From: JANNOG01 sp964516515
GTDB taxonomy: Bacteria; Actinomycetota; Actinomycetes; Actinomycetales; JBBAYJ01
Assembly (NCBI GenBank): GCA_964516515.1
Contig: CAZEYA010000001.1
Location: forward strand, 1 to 64,000
Direction of reading: 5' to 3'
DNA length: 64,000 nucleotides
Shown here: positions 23,882-31,775 of the stretch, piece after piece
Numbering within the stretch: the first letter of the stretch is position 1
Layout of the letters: each line of letters begins with the position of its first letter
Position numbers and translations under genes: made by a program
Notes under the pieces: generated by a model
What the model saw: only the letters and a program-made list of their open reading frames with translations
What the model was told of the DNA's origin: nothing
The model's database searches: none

Positions 23882-25006
23882 TCAGACGGCTTGCCTGAGC
23901 CGGCAGCGCAAGGCCTCTGTCACGACCCGCCCGACGGCGGCGGTCTCAGTGAGGAAGCCGTCGTGGCCCGCCCGTGACGCCACGACGACCGGGCCGGAAG
24001 CCCCGGGCACCCCGGCCGCAATCCGTTCGGACTGCGGCACGGGGTACAAGCGGTCGGAGTCGATGCCGATCACGGTGGTGTGGGCCTGGACGAGTCCGAG
24101 CGCCATCTCGACGCCACCCCGGTCGCGGCCGACATCGTGGGAGTTCATGGCTTCGGTCAGCACCACATAGGAGCCGGCGTCGAACCGGGTCGCCAGCTTG
24201 CCCGCCTGGTGGTCGAGGTAGGACTCGACGGCGTATCGACCACCCGTCGCCGGATCCTCACCCGGCTGCGGGCTGCGGCCGAACCGGTCGTCGAGATCCT
24301 CGCCGCTTCGATAGGTGACGTGGGCGATTCGTCTGGCGATACCCAAACCCGTGGTCGGCAACCGATCGCCGGGGGCGTCGTAGTAGTCACCGCCGGCCCA
24401 GTGCGGGTCCGACCGGATCGCGGCCAGCTGGGGTGCGCACCACGCGATCTGGTCGGCCGATGCGGCCGCGGTGGTGGCCAGCGGCACGGCGCGGGCGACC
24501 CGGTCGGGGTGGCCGACCATCCACTCCAGCACCCGCATGCCGCCCATCGAGCCGCCCAGGACCAGCGCCCAGTGGTCGATGCCCAAGACGTCTGCGAGCG
24601 CCGCCTCGGCCGCAACCTGGTCCCGCACCGTGATCCGTGGGAACCTGCCGCCCCAGGCTCTGCCGTCAGGGGCCGGCGAGGAGGGACCGGTGGTGCCCTG
24701 ACAGCCCCCGAGGACGTTCGGGGTGACGACGAACCATCGAGAGGGGTCCAGCGCAGCCCCCCGTCCAACCAGGCCTCCCCACCAGCCCGGGGTGGGGTGG
24801 CCCGGGCCGGCCGGGCCGCTGACGTGTGAGTCGCCGGTCAGGGCGTGCAGGACGAGGACGGCGTTGTCCCGCGATGGCGAGAGCTCACCCGCGGTCTCGT
24901 AGGCCACCGTCACCGACGGCAGGACCGCACCGCTGTCCAGGGTGAGGTCACCGACGGCGGCGAAGCGTCGGTCACCGGCCGGGTCCCCGTCCCGCCACGC
25001 CCACAT
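23882..25006 (-). CDS. metX: Homoserine O-acetyltransferase
   Basis: 374 residues, alpha/beta-hydrolase fold. It acetylates homoserine with acetyl-CoA, the committing step of methionine synthesis. LVLHALTGDSHVSG and FVVTPNVLGGCQGTTGPSS mark the oxyanion region. GGSMGGMRVLEW carries the nucleophilic Ser, IDSDRLYPV the Asp and SRAGHDGFL the His. LTEAMNSHDVGRDRGGVE is characteristic of MetX. The start ATG overlaps the metY stop by one base (TGATG), giving tight coupling. The product feeds MetY directly. Expression should be under the SAM-IV riboswitch at the head of the operon. Confidence 0.92.
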   Translation of the reverse strand: MWAWRDGDPAGDRRFAAVGDLTLDSGAVLPSVTVAYETAGELSPSRDNAVLVLHALTGDSHVSGPAGPGHPTPGWWGGLVGRGAALDPSRWFVVTPNVLGGCQGTTGPSSPAPDGRAWGGRFPRITVRDQVAAEAALADVLGIDHWALVLGGSMGGMRVLEWMVGHPDRVARAVPLATTAAASADQIAWCAPQLAAIRSDPHWAGGDYYDAPGDRLPTTGLGIARRIAHVTYRSGEDLDDRFGRSPQPGEDPATGGRYAVESYLDHQAGKLATRFDAGSYVVLTEAMNSHDVGRDRGGVEMALGLVQAHTTVIGIDSDRLYPVPQSERIAAGVPGASGPVVVASRAGHDGFLTETAAVGRVVTEALRCRLRQAV

Positions 25007-26322
25007 CAGGCTTCCTTCGCCGCCCGGAACCCCGCGTCGAGGTCGGCGAGGATGTCGTCGATGCCCTCGATGCCGACTGAGAGCCGGACCAGTCCCGGGG
25101 TGACCCCAGCGGTGGCCTGCTCGTCCGGCGTCAACTGGCTGTGAGTGGTCGAGGCCGGGTGGATGACCAGGCTGCGGACATCGCCGATGTTGGCGACATG
25201 GCTGTGCAGTTCCAGGGCCTCGACGAATCGCTTGCCCGCCGCCAGGCCGCCGGCGATCTCGAAGGCCAGCACCGAGCCGGGGCCGAGCGGTGCGTACTTC
25301 TGCGCCAGCGGGTACCACTTGCTGCTCGGCAACCCGGCGTAGGCGACGCTGAGCACCTCGTCGCGACCCTCCAGCCACTGCGCCACGCGCTTGGCGTTGG
25401 CGACGTGGCGTTCCATCCGCAGACTCAGCGTCTCGATGCCCTGGACCAGCAGAAACGCGTTGAACGGGCTCAACGCGGTGCCGAGGTCGCGCAGCAATTG
25501 GACCCGGGCCTTGAGGATGAACGCCAGGTTGGCGCCCAGCGCGCTGCCGACCCCGAGATCACGGGCGTAGACCAGACCGTTGTAGCTCTGATCGGCCGTG
25601 TTGTAGTTGGGATAGCGAGCAGGGTCAGCGGCGAAGTCGAACCTGCCACCGTCGACGATGACGCCGCCGATGATCGTGCCGTGCCCGCCGAGGAACTTCG
25701 TCGCCGAGTGCACGACGACGTCCGCCCCCCACTCCAGCGGGCGGATGAGGTAGGGCGTGGCGACGGTGTTGTCGACGACCAGCGGTACCCCCACCTCGTG
25801 CGCGACGGCAGCGACGCCCTCGATGTCGAGCAGGTCCTGCTTGGGATTGGAGATCGTCTCGCCGAAGAACGCCTTGGTGTTGGGGCGCACGGCGGCCCGC
25901 CAGGAGTCCAGGTCGTCGGGGTCCTCGACGAACGACACCTGGATCCCCAGCTTGGGGAAGGTGTAGTGGAACAGGTTGTAGGTGCCCCCGTAGAGGCTGG
26001 GGCTGGAGACGATGTGGTCGCCGGCCTCGGCCAGGTTGAGCAGGGCCACGGTCTCGGCGGCCTGGCCGCTGGAGACCAGCAGCGCCCCGACACCGCCCTC
26101 CAGGCTGTTGATCCGCTGTTCGACGGCGTCCTGGGTGGGATTCATGATCCGGGTGTAGATGTTGCCGAACTCTTTGAGCGCGAAGAGGTTGGCGGCGTGG
26201 TCGGTGTCACGGAAGGCATAGGCAGTGGTCGCGTAGATGGGTAGGGCGCGCGCACCGGTCGTGGGGTCGGGCGCAGCCCCGGCGTGGATCTGGCGGGTTT
26301 CGAAGGACCAACCTGTCGTCAT
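25006..26322 (-). CDS. metY: O-acetylhomoserine sulfhydrylase / aminocarboxypropyltransferase
   Basis: 438 residues, Cys/Met-metabolism PLP family. It joins O-acetylhomoserine and sulfide to give homocysteine. It starts TGWSFETRQIHAG, with YATTAYAFRDTDHAANLFAL following. The PLP lysine is in HSATKFLGGHGTIIGG. The C-terminal RSLVIHPASTTHSQL and GLVRLSVGIEGIDDI are family signatures. The ATG at 26322 is preceded by CAGGAGAAC. First gene of the metY-metX operon, 120 bp downstream of the SAM-IV aptamer, so it should be turned down when S-adenosylmethionine is plentiful. Length is normal. Confidence 0.93.
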   Translation of the reverse strand: MTTGWSFETRQIHAGAAPDPTTGARALPIYATTAYAFRDTDHAANLFALKEFGNIYTRIMNPTQDAVEQRINSLEGGVGALLVSSGQAAETVALLNLAEAGDHIVSSPSLYGGTYNLFHYTFPKLGIQVSFVEDPDDLDSWRAAVRPNTKAFFGETISNPKQDLLDIEGVAAVAHEVGVPLVVDNTVATPYLIRPLEWGADVVVHSATKFLGGHGTIIGGVIVDGGRFDFAADPARYPNYNTADQSYNGLVYARDLGVGSALGANLAFILKARVQLLRDLGTALSPFNAFLLVQGIETLSLRMERHVANAKRVAQWLEGRDEVLSVAYAGLPSSKWYPLAQKYAPLGPGSVLAFEIAGGLAAGKRFVEALELHSHVANIGDVRSLVIHPASTTHSQLTPDEQATAGVTPGLVRLSVGIEGIDDILADLDAGFRAAKEA

Positions 26323-26441
26323 CAGTTCTCCTGGGGGTCAGCTGAAGGGGTGAGTGCAGCGACAGCGCTCATCCGCAGGGCCCGAGGAGACGGCACGATC
26401 AATGCTGATGCGCCCACTGGGGTCCTCCGGTCGACCAGGGC

Positions 26442-26560
26442 CCCGAAGGGCCGCGCTTGCTGCCGTCGTGCGACGGCAACCAGGTCTCCATCCGGGGCAC
26501 CCCACCGCGGAGGAGGGTTGCCGACCAGCAAGCCGGGGCTTGTCGCTGGTGCTCATGACC
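26442..26560 (-). ncRNA. SAM-IV riboswitch
   Basis: On the minus strand the RNA begins GGTCATGAGCACCAGCGAC, then AAGCCCCGGCTTGCTGGTCGGCAACCC, then GCGGTGGGGTGCCCCGGATG, a second helix GGAGACCTGGT, and the 3' pseudoknot strand near GCAAGCGCGG. This closely matches the actinobacterial SAM-IV aptamer in sequence, order and length (about 119 nt), including the GCCCCGGC/GCAACC core. A GGCCC-TTCG-GGGCC hairpin follows at about 26438-26451. It lies directly upstream of metY-metX, so ligand binding should lower their expression. The control mechanism (translation or termination) is not evident. Confidence 0.88.
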
Positions 26561-26620
26561 TGGTGGGAGGATAGATCGTGTCTCATCAGGTGTCACGCAC
26601 GTCTCAGCATTCGGATTGTC

Positions 26621-28240
26621 GTGCACTTCGCTGAGCTCGCCATCGCGTCGTCGCGGTTGGCCGAGACGCGTTCCCGGCTGGCGAAGACAGCCATCATCGC
26701 CGAGGTCCTGCGGCGGCTCGCCCCCGCCGAGGCGCCGATCGTGGTGCCCATCCTCGCCGGGCAGTTGCGGCAGCGGCGGACCGGGATCGGGTACGTCGGG
26801 GCGGGGCAACGACCGCCCGCAGCCGCGACGGCCACCCTGGATGTCATGGCGGTCGACGCGGTGTTCGAGGCGGCCGGGTCAGAGCGGGGGCCTGGTGCTG
26901 CGGGCCGTCGGGCCCAGGCGTGGACGGACCTGCTGGCGGCCGCCACCACCGTCGAGCAGGATCTGCTGATCGGCCTGGTGACCGGGGACGTCCGGCAGGG
27001 CGCCGCCGCCGGGGTGCTGACCGAGGCACTCGCCGCCGCAACCGGGGTACCAGCCCCCGAACTGCGCCGGGCGGTGACGATGGCGGGCAGCCTGACCGAT
27101 GTCGCCGTCGCGGTCCTGGCCGATGGGCCGCCGGCCCTCGCGAACTTCGCGGCGCGGCCGGGGCGGCCGCTGGCGCCGATGCTGGCCGCTTCCGCACCGA
27201 GCGTGGCGCAGGCGCTGGAACGTACCGGGCCGGCGCACGTGGACTGGAAACTCGACGGTATCCGGGTGCAGGCGCACGTCCTGCCGGCCGGGACCGGGTC
27301 GGCGACCCGTGAGGTGCGGCTGTTCACCCGGTCGCTGGAGGAGATCACGGATCGCGCGCCCGCCGTGGTGGCCACGCTGCGCGCCCTCGCGCAGCCCTGC
27401 ATCCTCGACGGTGAACTGTTGGTGCTCGCCGGTGACGCCCGGCCGGCACCCTTCCAGCAGACCGCCTCCCGCGTGGCCAAGAAGGCAGCGACCGGTCCCG
27501 ACCCGCTGACCTACGTCGTGTTCGACCTCCTCGGCGTCGGTGAGCGCGACCTGCTCGATGAGCCGTTGCAGCAGCGCCGGGCGGAACTGGATCGGCTCGT
27601 GGTCACGGACCTGCTCGCCGCTGCCGCGGTGGGTCCACTGGCCGGAGCGGTGGTCACCGCACCTCAGCTGCGTTGCGATGACGGCCTCGCGAACAGCGAC
27701 GCCGCTGCCGGCTTCGCCGGTACGGCATTGGCGCGCGGCCATGAGGGCGTCGTCGTCAAAGCCGCCGGGTCCGCGTACGCCTCCGGGCGACGCGGTAGCT
27801 CGTGGATCAAGGTCAAGCCCCGGGAGACCCTCGATCTGGTGGTGCTCGCGGTCGAGTGGGGGTCGGGGCGCCGCCGTGGCTGGCTGAGCAATCTCCACCT
27901 GGGCGCTCTCGACGCCGACGGCAGCTACGGCGACCCCGGCGGCTTCGTCACGCTCGGCAAGACCTTCAAGGGCCTCACCGACGCCATGCTCGCCTGGCAG
28001 ACCGAACGACTTCTCGACCTGGCCGTCGACCGCGGCCAGTGGCGGGTCGACGTCCGGCCGGAGCTGATTGTGGAGGTCGCTTTCGACGGTGTACAGACGT
28101 CGCCCCGTTACCCGGCGGGCCTGGCGCTGCGGTTCGCCCGCGTGCTGCGGCACCGGCCGGACAAGTCCGCGACGCAGGCCGATACGGTTGCGGCCGTGCG
28201 AGCCATTCATCAGCGCGGTACTGACATCACTGTTCACTGA
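26621..28240 (+). CDS. ligB: ATP-dependent DNA ligase (LigB type)
   Basis: 539 residues. The N-terminal ligase domain begins HFAELAIASSRLAETRSRLAK. The adenylated Lys lies in DWKLDGIRVQ (motif I). CILDGELLV, TYVVFDLLGVG, HEGVVVKA and SSWIKVKP are motifs III, IIIa, IV and V. The OB-fold C-terminal region has GGFVTLGKTFKGLTD and LIVEVAFDGVQTSPRYPAGLALRFARV. It seals nicks using ATP; actinobacteria also carry the essential NAD-dependent LigA. GTG 26621 is chosen because homologues begin here; the in-frame upstream sequence overlaps the riboswitch and reads as non-coding. It runs divergently from metY and ends in a 14-bp convergent overlap. Confidence 0.88.
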   Translation: MHFAELAIASSRLAETRSRLAKTAIIAEVLRRLAPAEAPIVVPILAGQLRQRRTGIGYVGAGQRPPAAATATLDVMAVDAVFEAAGSERGPGAAGRRAQAWTDLLAAATTVEQDLLIGLVTGDVRQGAAAGVLTEALAAATGVPAPELRRAVTMAGSLTDVAVAVLADGPPALANFAARPGRPLAPMLAASAPSVAQALERTGPAHVDWKLDGIRVQAHVLPAGTGSATREVRLFTRSLEEITDRAPAVVATLRALAQPCILDGELLVLAGDARPAPFQQTASRVAKKAATGPDPLTYVVFDLLGVGERDLLDEPLQQRRAELDRLVVTDLLAAAAVGPLAGAVVTAPQLRCDDGLANSDAAAGFAGTALARGHEGVVVKAAGSAYASGRRGSSWIKVKPRETLDLVVLAVEWGSGRRRGWLSNLHLGALDADGSYGDPGGFVTLGKTFKGLTDAMLAWQTERLLDLAVDRGQWRVDVRPELIVEVAFDGVQTSPRYPAGLALRFARVLRHRPDKSATQADTVAAVRAIHQRGTDITVH

Positions 28241-29396
28241 CGCCGCTGCCCGCCCAGTCCGGTGGGACCGCTCGGTCGAGCAGCTGCGCCACGAGGACCG
28301 CCAGCCGGTGGCCGGGCGCCACGGCAAGGCAGCGGGCCAGCAGGTCGTTGGCCGCGGCACCCGCACCGGACACCCACGCCAACCAGGCGTGGAGCGCGAG
28401 CACGGCGGCGAGATCCGCACCGCTCAGGTATGTCGCCATGGTTCGCAGAACTGGAGCTACCCGGACCACCGCGCCGGCGCACGAAGCATCCCGGAGGACC
28501 GGTTCCAGATCTCCGACTCCCCCCGCCACCAGTGCCTCCGGCACCAAGTGCGCCGACGGCAGTACGGCCACCATGCACGCGTCGCGGAGCTTCATGTCAT
28601 CGGTCCAGCCCGCGGCCAGTCGCCCGGTACGGCTGGCGGATGGCAGCTCGCCGGCACGCTGGTACCCGTCGACGATCGCGACCCACTCCGCCAGAAGTCG
28701 TCGTCGGCCGGCGGCGCCTGCCGCGGCGCCGGCGCCCCGCCGCCAGCGCATGGCAGCGGTCCGCGCGGATCGCCGGGCGTTGGCCGGAGCCTTGGCCAGC
28801 ACCGGTTCCAGCCCCATTCGGTCAGGTGCGGGGCTGCGGCCCCGCACGACGAAGTCGACGGCCACCGGACGGCTGCGCGCCTCGGCGAGCTCCAGGCCCT
28901 CGGCCGGACAGCATGTCTCCCCCAGACACTTCAGGGATCGCCACCGGCTCGGTCCGATGTGCAGCAAGTCGACGATCTCGATGCCATCGGCGAGCGCGGC
29001 TCGCTCGACGGCGGCGAGCACGGCCGCGGCAGCGTGACCAAGCGGGTCAGGAGGATCGGCGCCGTCGTAGAGCGCGAGGACCACGCTCTGGTCGCCGTCG
29101 GTCAGGAGAGCGGCGACCAGCCGGTCGGCGATGGCCCACGACGGGTCAGTGATCAGCCCTTCGTCGGGCACATCGATCCGGGTGACGACACCCAGCCGCC
29201 CACCGTGACGCAGGCCGATCCCGACCAGTGACGCGGCCGGTTCGTGCCCCAGCAGATAGGGGATCGCCGCGACGATGTCAGCGGGGCCCGACAGGGAGAT
29301 CCGCGTGTGCGCGGCGGGCGGAGTCTGAGCCGTATCGGTCGGCCGTCGCCCACTGCTCGGGCCGATTGGTTGGGATCGTGTCGTCGCATCTGGCAT
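28227..29396 (-). CDS. DUF4192 domain-containing protein
   Basis: 389 residues, soluble. It opens ISLSGPADIVAAIPYLLGHEPAASLVGIGL with RLGVVTRIDVP, the DUF4192 signature, a widespread actinobacterial family of unknown function. CLGETCCPAEG carries three close cysteines that could bind a metal. The C-terminal half is Ala/Leu-rich helical repeats. No catalytic motif is recognised. A GTG at 29420 is an alternative start. Convergent with ligB. A DNA-related role has been suggested by neighbourhood in some genomes, but nothing here proves it. Confidence 0.78.
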   Translation of the reverse strand: MPDATTRSQPIGPSSGRRPTDTAQTPPAAHTRISLSGPADIVAAIPYLLGHEPAASLVGIGLRHGGRLGVVTRIDVPDEGLITDPSWAIADRLVAALLTDGDQSVVLALYDGADPPDPLGHAAAAVLAAVERAALADGIEIVDLLHIGPSRWRSLKCLGETCCPAEGLELAEARSRPVAVDFVVRGRSPAPDRMGLEPVLAKAPANARRSARTAAMRWRRGAGAAAGAAGRRRLLAEWVAIVDGYQRAGELPSASRTGRLAAGWTDDMKLRDACMVAVLPSAHLVPEALVAGGVGDLEPVLRDASCAGAVVRVAPVLRTMATYLSGADLAAVLALHAWLAWVSGAGAAANDLLARCLAVAPGHRLAVLVAQLLDRAVPPDWAGSGVSEQ

Positions 29397-29497
29397 GGCG
29401 GCCACGCTGCCCGGGACCACCCTGCCGGTGTTATGCGCTCACCCCGCCGCTGTGGACCCGCAGGTCGGCGTCGGGTGTGGATACGTCGCAGGCCCGC

Positions 29498-30376
29498 TCA
29501 GATCTGACCCGGCCGTTCCTGCTCGGCCAGAAAACGCTCCAGCTCGGCACCCAGCTCGTCACCGGTCGGCAGATCGTTGAGCCGCTCGGGGTCGGCAATG
29601 ACAGCGTCGTACTGCCGCTCCAGCTGGGTGACGACCGCAGCGACCTCGCCCGACTTGGCCACCTCGGTGTCGATCTCGGTGCGGGTGCGGACCGCCCCCG
29701 CCCGCAGCTCGTCGGTGTCCAGCCGCAGCGTGGCTGCGGCCGCCACATTCTCGACCAGGACCGCCGCGGCCTCCGGGTAGTCGCTCTGCGCGATGTAGTG
29801 GGGCACCGTGACCGTGAAGGTCACCGCGTCGTGACCCGACTGACCCAGGCGGTACTCCAACAGCGCTGCGGCGTGACCCGGCACCTGAACCTGGCCGACC
29901 CACGATCTCGACCCTCGGACCAGTTCCGAGCGGGTGCCGTGCAGGATCACGCCCGAGGGCCGGGTGTGCGGCACGCCCATCGGGATGGCGTTCATGCCGA
30001 CCACCAGCCGAACGTCGAGTTCACTGACGATCTCGCGGACCGCCGTCGTGAAGCCCTCCCAGCGAAAGTCCGGCTCGAGGCCGTGCAGGAACAGAAAAGC
30101 GGTGCCGGAGCGGTCGTTGAGCAGGTCGAGGACCAGCTCCGGGTCGTCGTAGCCCTCCCAGTGGTCGACGTTGAACTGCATCGCGGGCCGGCGCCCGCGG
30201 TAGTCGAGCAGCGCGTCGGCATCGAAGCGGCCGACCTGCGCGCCCGGACCGGCCACCTCCAGGATGGCCGCGGTGGCCAGCCGGCCCGCGTTGCCCGCAT
30301 CGACGAAGCCGCTGAGGTGATGCACCAGGACCAGACCCCTGGGAATGTCCGAAGCGTCGAGGGTGTAGAGCGACAT
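29498..30376 (-). CDS. PAC2-family protein
   Basis: 292 residues. The PAC2 fold (proteasome assembly chaperone/ATP-grasp-associated) is shown by LVLVHHLSGFVDAGNAGRL, FDADALLDYRGRRP, FLFLHGLEPDFRWEGF, GMNAIPMGVPHTRP and VPHYIAQSDYPEAA. The acidic C-terminal helices (DAVIADPERLNDLPTGDELGAELERFL) are usual in actinobacterial members, whose role is uncertain; some are linked to proteasome assembly by homology. GGAAGGA precedes the ATG, which decides the start. Divergent from the PPi-phosphofructokinase gene with a 121-bp shared promoter region. Confidence 0.82.
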   Translation of the reverse strand: MSLYTLDASDIPRGLVLVHHLSGFVDAGNAGRLATAAILEVAGPGAQVGRFDADALLDYRGRRPAMQFNVDHWEGYDDPELVLDLLNDRSGTAFLFLHGLEPDFRWEGFTTAVREIVSELDVRLVVGMNAIPMGVPHTRPSGVILHGTRSELVRGSRSWVGQVQVPGHAAALLEYRLGQSGHDAVTFTVTVPHYIAQSDYPEAAAVLVENVAAAATLRLDTDELRAGAVRTRTEIDTEVAKSGEVAAVVTQLERQYDAVIADPERLNDLPTGDELGAELERFLAEQERPGQI

Positions 30377-30497
30377 GCCGGTCCTTCCGGGTGCCACGCC
30401 CGCGGGTCGGGCGGCGGCGGTGGGTCCACACAGGATCGCACTCCGAGCCGATCCACCGCAGTCCACGGCCCCCGGCAGGTCGATAGGGTGGGTCGAC

Positions 30498-31739
30498 GTG
30501 AGCGAGACGCCTACCATCGCATTCCCCACGCCCACCCCGCGCCCGGTCCGAAGGGTGGCGATGCTGACCGCCGGTGGGCTCGCCCCGTGCCTGTCCTCGG
30601 CCGTCGGCGGACTGATCGAGCGCTACACCGAGATCGCTCCCGAGATCGAACTCATCGGATACCTCGACGGCTACGCCGGCCTGTTGACCGGTCGCTCGAT
30701 CCCGGTGACCGACGAGGTCCGGGCCGGCGCCCACCTGCTGCACCGCTTCGGCGGCAGCCCGATCGGCAACAGTCGCGTCAAGCTGACCAACGCCGCGAAC
30801 CTCGTCGAGCGCGGACTGATCAGCGAGGGCGCGGACGCCCTTGCCGTCGCCGCTGCCCAGCTCACTGCCGACGGCATCGACGTACTGCACACCATCGGCG
30901 GCGACGACACCAACACGACCGCCGCCGACCTCGCCGCCTACCTCGGCGCCAACGGCTACGAGCTGACCGTGGTCGGCTTACCGAAGACGGTTGACAACGA
31001 CGTGGTACCGATCCGGCAGAGCCTCGGGGCGTGGACCGCCGCCGAACAGGGCGCACTGTTCGCCCGTAACGTCATTGCCGAGCACTCGTCCAACCCTCGG
31101 ATGCTGCTGGTTCACGAGGTGATGGGACGCAACTGCGGATGGCTGACGGCGGCGACGGCCGGGAAGTACCGGGAGTGGTTGTCCCGGCAGACCTTCCTGC
31201 CCGGGTTCGGCAACGACTCACGGCGCTGGGACGTCCACGGCGTCTATCTGCCGGAGCGCGAGTTCGACGTCACCGCCGAAGCCGACCGGCTGCGGCGGGT
31301 GATGGACGAGATCGGGTGCGTCAACCTCTTCGTCTCCGAGGGTGCCGGGGTGTCGACGATCGTCTCGGAGTTGGAGCGAGCCGGCGAGGAGGTGCTGCGA
31401 GACCCCTTCGGCCACGTCAAGCTCGACACGATCAACCCGGGTGGCTGGTTCGCCAAGCAGTTCGCGGCCCGGATCGACGCCCAGAAGACCATGGTGCAGA
31501 AGTCCGGCTACTTCTCCCGATCGGCAGCCGCCAATGTCGACGACCTGAGACTGATCAAGTCCTGCACCGACCTCGCCGTCGAGTGCGCCCTGCGAGGTGA
31601 GGCCGGCGTCATCGGGCACGACGAGGAGCGGGGTGGGCGGCTTCGGGCCATCGAGTTCGAGCGGATCAAGGGCGGGCGCGAGTTCGACCCGACCGTGACG
31701 TGGTTCGCCGACCTGCTGCGGGCGATCGGGCAGGACTGA
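30498..31739 (+). CDS. pfp: Pyrophosphate-dependent 6-phosphofructokinase
   Basis: 413 residues. MLTAGGLAPCLSSAVGG binds the phosphoryl donor, GGDDTN is at 134-139 and PKTVDND at 162-168. Two changes mark PPi use in this superfamily: Asp as the second acidic residue of GGDD and Lys in PKTVDND, where ATP enzymes have Gly residues. VHEVMGRNCGWL and EGAG follow. It interconverts fructose-6-phosphate and fructose-1,6-bisphosphate with PPi, reversibly, so it can serve glycolysis or gluconeogenesis. GTG 30498 is taken because homology begins soon after; no strong Shine-Dalgarno. Substrate choice is inferred from residues. Confidence 0.85.
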   Translation: MSETPTIAFPTPTPRPVRRVAMLTAGGLAPCLSSAVGGLIERYTEIAPEIELIGYLDGYAGLLTGRSIPVTDEVRAGAHLLHRFGGSPIGNSRVKLTNAANLVERGLISEGADALAVAAAQLTADGIDVLHTIGGDDTNTTAADLAAYLGANGYELTVVGLPKTVDNDVVPIRQSLGAWTAAEQGALFARNVIAEHSSNPRMLLVHEVMGRNCGWLTAATAGKYREWLSRQTFLPGFGNDSRRWDVHGVYLPEREFDVTAEADRLRRVMDEIGCVNLFVSEGAGVSTIVSELERAGEEVLRDPFGHVKLDTINPGGWFAKQFAARIDAQKTMVQKSGYFSRSAAANVDDLRLIKSCTDLAVECALRGEAGVIGHDEERGGRLRAIEFERIKGGREFDPTVTWFADLLRAIGQD

Positions 31740-31775
31740 GCCACCTGGCCGGACCGAACCGGAGGCCTGACCGAC

